From the NCBI GenBank assembly GCA_001599595.1, contig BCHH01000014.1:832355-896354 (forward strand): DNA of 64,000 nucleotides. The letters are read 5' to 3'. The position numbers were made by a program, and so were the translations under genes. Position 1 is the stretch's first letter. Every line of letters begins with the position of its first letter. This DNA comes from Beverwykella pulmonaria. Its lineage: Eukaryota > Ascomycota > Dothideomycetes > Pleosporales > Melanommataceae. The notes under the pieces are model-generated. The model saw nothing but the letters and a program-made list of their open reading frames with translations. It did no database searches and was not told where the DNA came from. Below are positions 22,701 to 33,772 of this stretch, piece by piece.

Positions 22701-24560
22701 TCTAGGGTACTGTTAGTCTTTCGGGGCTGTGCCAAATCTCAAAAAGTCGCCTTCCAGGAAATTTATGCTCAGCCGTGTGGAAATCGAAGTTGGCGCCGGT
22801 CCCAGGAGCTAGTACTGGGTCTTGAATCCTGTGCCGGTGATGCACTCATCGGGAACTCAGTCTCGCACCACGTATACAAAACAGCTGCTGCGAGATTTTG
22901 TGAAAGGAGAAGATCCACAGCACCAGCCATCTCACGTTGCGGGTCCAGCTTTGATTCACCACGCCCGGTCCAGCAGCTAGCTATCGGGATGAAGAGCCTG
23001 CGGTGGAAAGTGTGTCTTACATGAAAGCGCCGAGCTGGTCACGGTATTCTGGATAAGTTGGAAAAATATTTGTGGTAAGACATAGCAATCAACGGCGGAC
23101 AAAAGAAAAATATGCTGGGGAGAGAGGTTGCTGTTGTGAACTTCGCGACAGGGGCTGACAGGCAACAAAGCCGCTTGGCATGGTCTGTGCACTAGGTCTC
23201 AGCTTCAGCTCACTTCTGATTTCTCATCCATAGTTTCCGCATTTTCAAGAGAGACTATGAATACCTAGCACACATTCGTGCTCCTATCCCCTTTTCTTCA
23301 AACGAATGGAAGAAGTCACAGCTGAGCTGTCAGCTTTTCGATCTCCAGACCTCAATCGCACTTCTGCCAGCGTAGCTCCTCGAAAAAGCATAGAAAACAT
23401 ATTGTCACCTCATATCCATGAGAATTTTCAAACTCTAATTTCGTAAATATTATTCACTAGATAAAAGGGTAAAAGAAGAATAGTTGGCTCTTGTAGATCT
23501 TCCTGGAAATTCTATCAAAGAGAAACCAAAGCTCCGAAACCACATCACAGCCGCTTGTGAACTCCAGATTTCGTCTCCACCGTAAAAGAAGGAAAATGAA
23601 AAGATAAAACCCTTGGAAGACCCACCGAAAGGCTAGTAAGTATATCCATATCCCAGATCTCTCTCCACGGATATCTTTGAACCCTAGATCACATGTAATT
23701 GAAAGACCGTTAATAAAAATGAGTGTAAGAAAACAAGTACGCATCCTACCCAAAGTTCATGCTCTCTAGAAACGCCCCATACAGCACCTCCATATGCGTC
23801 TTTTACACGGCCTCACAATCCCGCCTCACCTTAGTGAATAGCACTCGTAGGAAGTTCACAGGGCACCCCCCTGAGTGCCCACTCCGAGACAGTCCGCGGA
23901 ATCAGTCTATCTGTCATCACTACATCGCCGTTGTCCTCGGCGGCCTTGTACAATAATTCGAGGTACTTGCATGTCTCGACGTATTGCTCGTGAGAGTGGA
24001 AGTACAGCTAGCCCGTGAAGATGTTGAAGGAAAATTCAAAGTAACGATGCTGGAAAGAATAAAAGCGGGTAAGGGTCGCGGCGGGACGGAGGAGGCCAAT
24101 ATCTGTGAGTGAGTCTTGCTCTGAATTGTGGGGATGGCTACTTCGGGTGAGCAGATTGAATGAAGGGAAAGGTTAAGGTGAAGGTGGAAGTGGTCGCACT
24201 ATCTCGATAAGACGACGAACAATAAGAGGCAGTGGGGTGTAGACGTGGCCGCCTCTTGTCTGCTATGCTTTGTCATCACTAGTGGGACGCTTCACAATTG
24301 GGGCGGCAACGGGTTGACATCATATATTGCCCCGTGTCTCTCAAACTTCGGCTGAAATGGGTAGAACTTCGAGACCGAGAGATAGCTTATCAAGATAGGA
24401 AGGGTCCTTTCGTCGCTGTTTCGTCCAAGTGTATACGACTACTAGCTGAATTGTAAGACGCCCATAAGTCGCATCGACTATCGAGAGAACTGATGGTACA
24501 CTGATGAGAGCGGTTCATTCAAATAAGAAGAGTTGCCTGTTCAGTAAGTGAAGGAGGCAG
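22701..24560. other. Long intergenic stretch with a possible coding remnant
   Basis: 1.86 kb lie between the metalloprotease-like and NIP30 genes. Apart from the remnant at 23831-24172 I see no gene. The plus-strand frames here are not protein-like. Confidence 0.4.
23831..24172 (-). pseudogene. Possible remnant of an unidentified gene
   Basis: One minus-strand frame reads through 113 codons with a single TAG (24008-24010). On both sides the translation looks protein-like, for example LTRFYSFQHRYFEF before the stop and YLELLYKAAEDNGDVVMTDR after it, with GC-ended codons. A C-to-T change of CAG would explain the stop, but the TAG could instead be part of a splice acceptor. Nearby downstream sequence in another frame (about 23735-23785) also looks coding. 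I do not recognise the family, and no start or complete exon set could be built, so this may be an unresolved real gene. Confidence 0.3.
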
Positions 24561-25320
24561 TCAATCATCCTCGTCTGAAGATCCGTATCCCAGGCTTAGT
24601 GAGAGAGGGTTCGCTGGAGGAGCGGTGGGCGTTGTGACAGGCGGCATTGTGATCTTCGCGGCATCACGTGAGCTCTCATTTCTCGCCGACGGGGGTGGTC
24701 TGCCCGCTGTGGACTTCGCCTCGCTGTCCGTTCCGATAGTACCTTTCTTCTCCGACTTCTCCTCGGCACTCGACGCGGCCTTCTTCAGCTTGACGCCTTT
24801 CAGTAGGCCTCCCTCATGCCCCTTCTTCCGCTTCCTCCCACCGGCAATCCACTGCACATCTTCCGCCGCCGGTGCTCCACTATTCTCCTCGAATGCCTTC
24901 CGCTCGGCCTCCTCTTGCTGTCTCCGGAACACCTCCAGCTGCTCCAGTGTATCTTTCCTCACAGCGGCTTCCTGCTTCTTCTTTTCTTCGGCTAGTGATT
25001 CGAGGTACTCGGCTTCGGCGTCATCGAGACCACGGTACTGGTTCTTCAGGCGGTTGGCTTCTTCAAAGGCTTCCTGCTTGGCGGCTTTGCTCTGGTAAGT
25101 CTAACATGTCAATGAGCGCCTGGATAGCAGATAGCAGTGCATACACACCTTTGTTGGCCTGCAGGACTTCAAACAGACTCTGCCCCGACGCGCCGTGCTT
25201 CTCCTCCTCCTCAGCCTTCAACCGCCGCTGCTCCTCGATTTCTTTCTGGGCGGCGCGCCATGCATCGTCGCGCTCCGCCTCTTGGTCGATTGTGCCGCCC
25301 GACACGAAGCCCGAGGACAT
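24561..25320 (-). CDS. NIP30/FAM192A (PIP30)-domain protein
   Basis: Exons 25149-25320 and 24561-25084 encode 231 aa. The N-terminal NIP30 domain is clear: MSSGFVSGGTIDQEA, then SLFEVLQANK, and after the splice AAKQEAFEEANRLKNQYRGL, with an acidic DDAEAEYL. Human FAM192A/PIP30 binds the proteasome activator PA28-gamma in the nucleus; the role in fungi is unknown. The tail is Lys/Glu/Ser rich and ends in an acidic YGSSDEDD that could be a CK2 site, as in PIP30. The acceptor used (caaag at 25085-25089) is not YAG, but it alone gives the family sequence NKAAKQEAFEE; the tag acceptor near 25101 would insert a few residues. Confidence 0.82.
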
Positions 25321-25731
25321 GGTGGTGTATAACCGGTGGTACTGGGCGGTGTGGAGAGCTTGGAGCTATGGTGGGATGAGCTGTGGCGGAAACGTTTCCT
25401 GTGTGGGAAGGTATAGCCTAGCGCTCATGGAAATAGCTACTCGCCGACGTCAACGCCCCTAACACCATCCCATCGCCACGATAATTGGTGGAATCCTGTA
25501 TACGATGGCCATTGGAAGACGCGAGTGTGATAGTGGGGTTGCGGAGTGTATTGTTGCGAAGTGACGGCATAGATCGGTAGGCTATCAGGCATAGCACACA
25601 AGTTTCTTCTCCAGTCATGAATCATGCCTGCATTGCTACTTAGGTAGCTCTTCTCCCTCCAAGCCCAATCCCACTCCTCTATCTGCTGCAAATTCCCGCG
25701 TCTGTAAATGCTCCGTACCCTCTCCCTCAAA
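25321..25731. promoter_or_regulatory. Shared divergent promoter region (NIP30 gene / aldo-keto reductase)
   Basis: The 411 bp between two divergent start codons must contain both promoters. No specific operator was recognised. Confidence 0.5.
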
Positions 25732-26704
25732 ATGGCCCAACACACCAAAGCCACCTTCACGCTCAACACGGGCGCCAAAATGCCCGCCGTGGGACTCGGC
25801 ACCTGGCAATCTAAGCCCAACGAGGTGCGCCACGCTGTGAAAGCCGCGCTGCTCGCTGGATACCGCCACATTGATACGGCTCTCGCGTACGGCAACGAGA
25901 ACGAGGTCGGCCAGGGCATCAAGGACTCGGGCGTGCCTAGAGAGGAGATCTGGATTACCACGAAGCTAGACAACCCATGGCACAAGCGTGTGGAAGAGGG
26001 CATTGACAGCTCGCTGAAGAGCTTGGGAGTCGACTATGTAGATCTGTATCTGATGGTAAGGTTTCCCCACCCAGTCCTCCTCTCCCCCATCCATGATCCG
26101 CCCACCACTCCAAGACGAACCACCAACACAACCCCAGCACTGGCCCAGCTCCACCGACCCCGACGACCTCTCCAAGCACCTTCCCGACACGGACTTCATA
26201 CAGACCTGGGCCGCGCTCCAAAAGCTCCCCGAAAGCGGCCGCGTCCGCAACATCGGCGTCTCCAACTTCAGCATCACCAACCTCGAAAAGCTCTTCGCCT
26301 CGCCTACCTTCAAGACCACGCCCGCCGTCAACCAAATCGAGCTGCACCCCAACAACCCGTCGCCCAAGCTCCTGCAGTACTGCAAAGACAAGGGCATCCA
26401 CGTGACCGCGTACTCGTGCTTGGGATCGACGGATTCCCCGCTGTATAAGGATCCGACGCTGTTGGATTTGGCGGAGAAGAAGGACAAGACGCCCCAGCAG
26501 GTGCTGCTCATGTGGGGCCTGCAGAGGGGCACCAGCGTGATTCCGAAGAGTGTGACTGAGAGCAGGATCCAGAAAAACTTTGAGCTTGATGGGTGGGAGC
26601 TGACTGAGGACGAAATGACCCAACTGAATGGGTTGAAGGACAGGTTCAAGGTCTGTGGGGATGCTTGGTTGCCTATTAGAGTGTTCGATGGCCGTGACGA
26701 GTAG
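25732..26704 (+). CDS. Aldo-keto reductase
   Basis: Exons 25732-26055 and 26138-26704 encode 296 aa. AKR signatures are in order: [33 protein letters not shown] (catalytic Asp and Tyr), WITTKLDN (catalytic Lys), and LYLMHWP formed exactly at the splice (catalytic His). [17 protein letters not shown] and the NADPH-binding [15 protein letters not shown] segment follow. It is probably a cytosolic NADPH-dependent carbonyl reductase of the GCY1/YPR1 type; the substrate is unknown. The start at 25732 was preferred over 25708 because its context (aaaATGG) is better and the family usually begins here; 25708 would add 8 residues. The stop lies 280 bp from the convergent chitin deacetylase. Confidence 0.92.
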
Positions 26705-26986
26705 ATTTGTCACGCCACGTAATCGATTGAAGATGGTCGATAATAGCTGTCTACATAGTACTCATAAAATAAACAATTCACAATAAATGATAGACCATTC
26801 CCTACAAACATCCCAGCATGTGAATGTGATGTGATGAGACTTTTGTAAATTTTATCCTCCAAGGCGTCATGCATATGAATATGTACTTGAACTTTACAAA
26901 AGGATTAACATGAAATATCACCCTCCTTCTATCTTTCCCCTTTTCCCTTCCTCCTACTTCCCAAATACAATCCACAAGAACGCCCT

Positions 26987-29639
26987 CTAGAACGGAAACA
27001 AACAACTCCCAAACGAATTCTGACATCCAACCCCACACGAAACCAAATCATTCCCGCACCGGCCGAGAATGCTACAGCAATTCTTTGTGCCGTAGCCAGT
27101 GCATGTCTGCTTCTTTGTACCGCCGCAGGTTCCGTCTGTGGAGACGTTTGATGTTGGTGTAGGCGTCGCAGCAGATACCCTTGTCAAGGTGGTCGTGGGG
27201 CGGACGGTTGAAGTTGACATGGTGGAGGAGCGAGTGGATGATGAGGACGAGGACGAGCGGGTGGATGATGACGAGGAGGAGGATGTGCGGGTGGATGAAG
27301 AGGAGGATGAGCGAGCAGATGACGTCGAGGAGATGACTGATGATGATGAGCGGGTTGATGACGTCGAAGGGATGGTTGATGAGGATGATGATGAGCGGGT
27401 TGATGATGTCGAGGGGATGGTTGATGAGGATGATAAGCGGGTGGATGATGTCGAGGGGGTGGTTGATGAGGAGGAGGCGCGAGAGGACGAGGAACTAGTT
27501 GATGAAACGGCGGAGCTTGAGCTAACGACTGATGAGGAGCTGGCCTGTACTTGTACTGATGATGACGAAGAACTAGTTGATGGAACGGCGGAGCTTGAGC
27601 NNNNNNNNNNNNNNNNNNNNNNNNNNNNNNNNNNNNNNNNNNNNNCGGATGATGACGAAGAACTAGTTGGTGGAACGGCGGAGCTTGAGCTAACGACTGA
27701 TGAGGAGCTGGCCTGTACTTGTACTGATGATGACGAAGAAATAGTCGAAGAAATAGTCGATAATGATGAAACGACAGTCGATGACGGGGCTACAATTGAT
27801 GAACTAGAAGTTGAAGAGATGGTCACGGTCGAAGAAACCGCAGATGAAGAAGATGACGGGTTCACGGTCGAAGAGGAAGACTGGCTCACGGTCTCGGAAG
27901 AGACAGAAACGACAGAAGAAGAAGCACTAACACTTGAACCACAAGTTCCAAACGCTGCATTACATCCTGTCCCACAATGCCCGGCAGTATTCCCGCAGTA
28001 TCCGTACTGCGAGCAGCAAGAGCCCCCCGGGAAGCCGATGCACGAGTAGCCGCTCGTGCCTCCGCAGGAACCATCGGGGGAGGTAGGGCCGGTGGGCGTA
28101 GAGGTAGGGGGAGCTGTGCCTGAAACGGTAGTAGAAGGGAGAGAGTCGCTGCCGCAGGTGCCGAACGAGGGCTGGCAACCTGTACTACAGTAATCTGTTC
28201 CCGAGCCACAGTAGCCGTGTTGACTGCAACAGGAGCCGAAGGAGAAGCCGATGCAGGTGAAGCCTGTTGTTCCACCGCTGTATAGTCATTTAGCCAAGAT
28301 TTCGAAGTTTTAAGGGGTTTCACGGCTTACCATGATCCATCGGGAGAAGTAGCAGTCGGTGTCGCGATGGGAGGGCCAGTGGAGTAAGATGTGGTAGCAG
28401 TAGCGGTAGGCGGCGTAGAGGTTGAAGTACCAACACTGCCCGCCGAGTCTCTGTACCAGGTGTCCTCTGTTTGACCGAGGCACTGGCCCATGGTGACGGC
28501 CTTGTAACCCTTTTGTTGCAGCAAGTCGAGCATGTAGCCAGTCAGGTTCTGGGCGGTCTGCTGGTGGATGTCATGGGCGATGGTGAGCCAGTCGTCAGTT
28601 GCTTTGTTACTTGGTGTGATGGCCGCGCTGAAGCGGTTCTTAGCATTTTGGATCAGGTCAGGAGTTACGTTGTTGTAGTCTGTTCTGTGTTAGCATTAAA
28701 AAGGAGAAGGTTTGCTAGGAGATGCTACCATCAGTGTCTAGATCAAAATAGGAGATGACATATCCAAGAGCTGCCATATCAGCTGGACAACCAGAGGCAA
28801 CCGTGCAAGACGAGTAAGGAGGACGCATATACGTAGGGAATTTGCCAATGATGTTGCGGATGGCCATCTCGTTGTGCACCATCTGGTCTATTCTCTGCTG
28901 GTGCGTGATAGCGCTGAGGTCCTGGTGAGACCAGGTGTGAGATGCAACTTGATGGCCCTCCGTAACCATTCGTCGAATGAGAGCAGGCCAGGCAGTGGCT
29001 CCGTTATCGATTGCCCCCTTGCCGAGGTTGTTACCAGTAATGAAGAAAGTAGCTTTAGCGCCGTATGCTGCAAATTGGTCGAGTATACCCGCCGTGTAGA
29101 TATATGGTCCGTCATCATATGTGATGGCGACAGTTCCAGGTACAGAGCACGAATAGACACCCGCCCCACCATACGGGATGGCACCAAGCTGTGGCCGAGC
29201 AATGCCAGAAGTATCAGTGCCGGCTGGAATCAAATTCGCATCACAGGCAGGACCATATTGAAAGAGACAGTCGGGTGCAGCACAGTATTCTTGACCTTGG
29301 CCACACCATCCCTACAATTTGGTTAGATCCATGGCAAAAACATATCAAGCAAAACGAAACACATACAGTAGGTGAGCAGCAGAAGCCCGGGTCGCAGCTT
29401 GCGCCTCCAGCAGCAGGACCGCATTGGCCATCCAATCCACCTTGGCGCGCTTTCAACCGGGGGTGTTGGTGTGAAGTAGCATGCCGTTTATGGCTATGGA
29501 AAACATTCCTATTCTTCAGTTCTGCTAGTGGGTTTGGCCCAAGTCCAAAGATCTTCGGTGCACCTGGGATTCCACCATGAGCGGCAACGAACGAAAGTGG
29601 CGCTACCAACGAGGCGGCTACGATTTCCGAGAAGCGCAT
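26987..29639 (-). CDS. Chitin deacetylase with four CBM18 chitin-binding modules and Ser-rich linker
   Basis: Exons 29367-29639, 28729-29311, 28331-28679 and 26987-28277 encode about 831 codons, 15 of them unknown. In order: a signal peptide (MRFSEIVAASLVAPLSFVAA); a CBM18 with Cys-rich GQCGP...CC...GWCG (about 68-115, split by intron 1); a NodB polysaccharide deacetylase domain (about 150-330) with motifs TYDDGP (155-160), SHTWSH (215-220) and RPPY (254-257), all metal and catalytic residues kept; two more CBM18 (about 399-443 and 470-514); a 250-residue Ser-rich stalk; and a final CBM18 (about 785-828). It should be secreted and deacetylate chitin to chitosan at the wall. The stalk contains an assembly gap in frame, so true length is unknown. 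Confidence 0.93.
27492..27736. repeat. 78-bp tandem repeat in the Ser-rich stalk, interrupted by an assembly gap
   Basis: Copies start at gaactagttg 27492, 27570 and, after the N run, 27660. The first two are 78 bp apart (26 codons), while the copy across the gap is 90 bp away including 45 Ns. The gap length therefore does not fit whole repeats, and the real copy number is open. Confidence 0.85.
27601..27645. other. Assembly gap (45 N)
   Basis: Forty-five undetermined bases inside the chitin deacetylase coding region. The length is a multiple of three, so the frame reads through, but that may be chance. Confidence 1.
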
Positions 29640-31176
29640 CGTTTCAATGTAGCAAAGATTTTCCTCGCGTAATAATGTTATTCGAAATAAACGAGAGTAT
29701 ATGGGTCGAATTAACGACAGCGAGTGTGACTGGTGGAACTGAATAAAAAGACTGAGAATAGGAATCGCAACAAAGGACAACGAGTGACCGGCGCTTTGAA
29801 CGTACAAAGACGAACAAGACGAGAAAACTAAAGCGAAAGGTGTGGCTACCGCCAATACTTATAAGACAAGACCATACGGGTTGACGACTCGATAGAGACA
29901 GCCACTAATAAACACGAGTTGGGCACAACAGAGCCTCCGAGGTCTAGGTACCTGGGTAAGGTTCAAGATACGGGACGGGCCAGAAAATCGAGTCTCCCTT
30001 GGCGGCGCATCCGTGCGTCAAGAGGCGAACAAGTTATGTACAGCGCCAGACAGCGCCAGACAGGCACGAACGACAGCCACGAGAGGACGCCACCGCCCGC
30101 AAAACAAAGACCAGAGGGTTTTGGCGTGTCTCTTTCTTGTTGCCGGGAGACATAGCGTTGGCTCAAAGAGGGAATTTGTCGCTTAAAGGGGATTGGAGGT
30201 GGTCTCGACTTGAGAGATGGCGCCAAGGTTAAGGCTGGGCTGCAGACACCCATTAATAAGGGCCGAAACGTGTGGCTTTTGGGTTGCGTAAACAATGAAA
30301 AAGCGTCAAAGCCAGCGTCTCGCACTGTTCAAGGGAGGGAACTGAGGCGGAAATGGATGACGGGATGGCGTTTGCACAAGATGCGAAGAAAGGGACCTGC
30401 AGGGCATTGCTAGCATTGCTAGCCATTTATATGGAACCACAATTTGTGAATGGCCATCCCAGCAAACAGCAAAAGCATCGTCATGATGAATTGAGAAGCC
30501 AAGCTCTGGGCCCTGTGGGAATTGCGCCTGAAGTAACCCTGGACCCCTGGACCCCTAGGCGACGGGGCGACAACGTGCATAGGATTGCAGTTGAGGAGCA
30601 GATTTTGTCAAAAGTCCTACTTTGTAACCCCTTTTCCGCTTGGCGACAACACCGTCCGAATCATGGATGCCATGACCTCATTTTTGAGATCCAAAGTCCC
30701 CATTTTTGGTTCTCCATCAAAAGCCTAGAGCGACCTCGAAACCTAGGCATATCCTCAGCTCAAGTTTTCTATCGATATGTCCTACGTATCGCAGTTGCCC
30801 CGTGTTCTGCACGTGACGTGTGATACCTGGCCATCGTACCACTCACACTTCGTGCTGCTTCCGACGTTCCGACGCCACAGCACGCCGTCTCCTCTTGTGC
30901 TCCAACGAGAGTTCTCAAAGCCACATGCCAATTCTCTCAAAATAGGATTGCACACTAAGATGTTGTTAGCGATGGAACTACAGGTCTCTAGTGTATATAG
31001 CGGGTCCACATCATCGAAGCGTCCACGGGAGTGACGCCACCAAGAACATCCAAGAGCATCAGCAGTAGCTGAAAAGCAAAGTGTGGAAATTGGATATTCT
31101 CTATTTCATAATCGCCTCGTAATCACATCGATTGTTGCCTCACGTAGCAGATGGTGTTGCCGCCTTCATCCGACTC
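29640..31176. other. Intergenic, no gene seen
   Basis: Promoter of the chitin deacetylase gene (a tataag-like element on the minus strand near 29860) and 3' flank of the UBA gene. Short overlapping frames at 29919-30823 lack protein-like composition. Confidence 0.5.
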
Positions 31177-33584
31177 TCATTTCTTCATAACTCTCAGCAG
31201 TGGGGCGATTCTGGCTCGTTTGCTTAGCCCAACTCTGTATGGCACTTTCCCTTTGCTCAGAGGTGAGTGACCGCTGGTTGTTGGTTTCGGCAGCGTTTCT
31301 GGAATTCTCGATGATCCTGCAGTTTCTCCTTTAGATGGCGGGGTAGAAGCAGGTGGTTCTGTGGAGTGAGGTACGATACGTTTTGTCTGCTCGTCTGTGT
31401 CACTTGATATCAAGGGACCAACGGTGGGCGTCTCCTTAGACTGGATCTCCTGGAGTACTGGATCGTCTTGTGTCTTCTCATCTTCTTCCAGGATTGACTC
31501 GTTCGACATAGCAGGAGCAGCTTCTTTTCGAGGTCGACTACGCCCTTTCTTTTTCTCCTTTGTAGGCGTAGATGAGGTTGCTACATGCTCTTCAACGACA
31601 AGCTCGGGTTGATCTAATGTCGTCTTCTTGCGCTTCGGCTTCCGAATTGTAGCATCTCTGAGGTCGATTTTCTGGGATATGTTGGCTTTTGTTTGCTGCT
31701 CTTTGACTTCTGTTCGATTTGGCGTCCCTTTCGACTTCGTAATCACCACCTGCACTCTAGGGCTCTTACACTCGGGGACTTGCTGAGGCTTTTTTGCCAA
31801 ATTGACATCCGCACTTAGATTCTCCCTAGAACTACCGTCGTTGCCTGTATCAGGGTCCTCGGATACATTCAAAGGCACCTTTCTATTCTTGCTCTGTGAG
31901 GGTGGATCATCCTTTTTGGCATGGTCAACACTTTTCTCTGCCGATTGTGGGACTTGTTTGCGCTTCTTCGCCTTGTTCCTTGATGTTGATGTTCTCGGGA
32001 TTGCTAGCTCATCCTCTTCAGCAACAGCACCGTTAGTAATCAGCCAATCCACGGTCTGACCAACGTTGCCACGATTTTCGGACAGTGCTCTTCGAGTACT
32101 GTCAGGCGTGAATCCCATGTCGCATATTTGCTGAACTTTTTGAGGAGTGGTTTGCTCGACTGCATTTTCAGCTCTAGCTGTCGTCTTGCTCCGTCTAGCG
32201 CCCCTTTTACCAGCCTTCTCCGATATGATGGAGTAATTAACTGGGTGTTCGAGATCGGGCTTTAATGGTCTTGAACGACTTGGACGCGGCTTATAATGCT
32301 CTTTCGGATTGCCAATGGCTGCGAAGTCATTCTCAGAGTCCATCACTGAACTTGATTTTTGTGTTTGCTTTGGTTCCGGGGGTGGGGATGCAACATTGTG
32401 CTCATTCTGCCTTTCATCGTGGCACCGCGTAGTTCGACATTGCTTCTCTACGGCTTGTTGACTGATTTCATTGCGGGATGGGGTTGGTGTGAGGTGAGCA
32501 GCTGCGCTCCAGCGCTCTTGACCAAGCACTGATGGCGCTTCCATGATATCTTTTGCGTGAATGCCACTGCAAAGCATCTTTTTTTGCAAAGGGCTGCTTT
32601 TTGGCTTCACCGATGAATAGCATTGGCTATGTTGAGAGAAATTGAGCTCGTTGGACGGATGATTTTGTTGTGACGTCTGCATAATAGGTTCGGATGGGGC
32701 GACTGAAGGTAGTTGAAGTTCGCTCTTATGATGAGTGGAGGTATGTTCAGGTACATTTCCAAAATTCGTACGAGTCTCGGTGTTTTCCTAAACAAGTGTC
32801 AGCGAGATTCGAAGTTTCCTTGTTGGTCAGCAGAGTGACGACCATAACGTACTGATGGCGTATTCAGAAAGTCCGACCAGGGAACGGAAGACTTTGCGGG
32901 TTCGTAAGGTACTGCACCGACTTCAGGCTCGATTCCAAGGAACGCCGGGTTCATGACCTCGTCTAGCAGTCGTTGTTGGGTGAGAGTCGCATTCGGAATT
33001 GTACTGGAAGGCTCTGGGAACATAGCCATTGGTTCATGTGCAGCATAATTTTCGCGCAAAGTCCCTTCTAGCCCCCATAGCCTCTGCGCGACCTCCTCGG
33101 TCTCCCATGCTGTTGAGCTGGCGCGATCTTGGTCTAGGTATGGACTGCCGAAGATGGACTTGGATCTTCCGTACGTTTTAGACGGCTTTTCCCTCTCAAA
33201 GCTCGATTCTGGTAATATGCCTGGAGACATATCTGCAGTGGTTTTCCTTCTCTTGCTTCTGTGTTCGGATGATGACGAGTCGGGAGCCTTCTGCAGTGAT
33301 GCGGTGGGCAACGATGCGATGGATTGTGACTGAAATTGTGCGCGGTGGGCAGCTTCTATCGTCCTTTTGAGAGAATATGTGGTATAGTAAGCCAATTGGT
33401 TGTGTAAAGAGGAGGTGCGGCTGCTGCGCGTACCTGTGAAACCCGTGCCCGGCTCAGATGGGAGAGATGTGTCGACGCTGTGGCTGTTTGGCGACGCGTT
33501 CGAGCCCATGTCGTTGGGAGCAATGATCTCGGCCTCAAGGTCTTCATCATCGAATTCGTCATCCGAGTCTCTTATAACTCTCAT
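31177..33584 (-). CDS. UBA-domain nuclear protein of unknown function
   Basis: Exons 32853-33584 and 31177-32787 (65-bp intron) encode 780 aa. The only domain I recognise is a UBA at about 455-497: QKVQQICDMGFTPDSTRRAL, with the MGF loop and the NVGQTVDWLI helix, so ubiquitin binding is likely. The N-terminus is acidic (MRVIRDSDDEFDDEDLEAE). The rest is hydrophilic and low complexity with several basic clusters (KPKRKKTT, KKKGRSRPRK) suggesting a nuclear location, and a final basic stretch VGLSKRARIAPLLRVMKK. No catalytic domain is visible. It is divergent from the XAP5 gene, with 188 bp between start codons. Confidence 0.72.
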
Positions 33585-33772
33585 TGTAGTGCATAGAGAC
33601 GAAGGGTTAGCGTAGTGGGGTTCCCAAAGGTTGCGCGAGTGAATGTTTTTGGGCTAGGCGAAATCGCCTGTTCACGTGACATGTCTGGGCGTGACGCTAG
33701 TGACCTCAGAATCTCGTGTTTTGCAGGCACTCCAACAACTACCCTCATCTATCCTCCTCCTCCACATTCGAG
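33585..33772. promoter_or_regulatory. Compact bidirectional promoter (UBA protein / XAP5)
   Basis: 188 bp separate two divergent ATGs, including a CACGTG core at about 33674 (ttCACGTGac). Both proteins look nuclear, so co-expression is plausible but not shown. Confidence 0.55.

Noticed and set aside
25955..26713. Two long minus-strand frames over the aldo-keto reductase
   Set aside because: All AKR catalytic motifs are on the plus strand, and the antisense frames are shadows.
27099..28049. 316-aa Glu/Asp-rich plus-strand frame
   Set aside because: It is the antisense shadow of the Ser-rich stalk of the chitin deacetylase (Ser codons read backwards as Asp/Glu-type codons).
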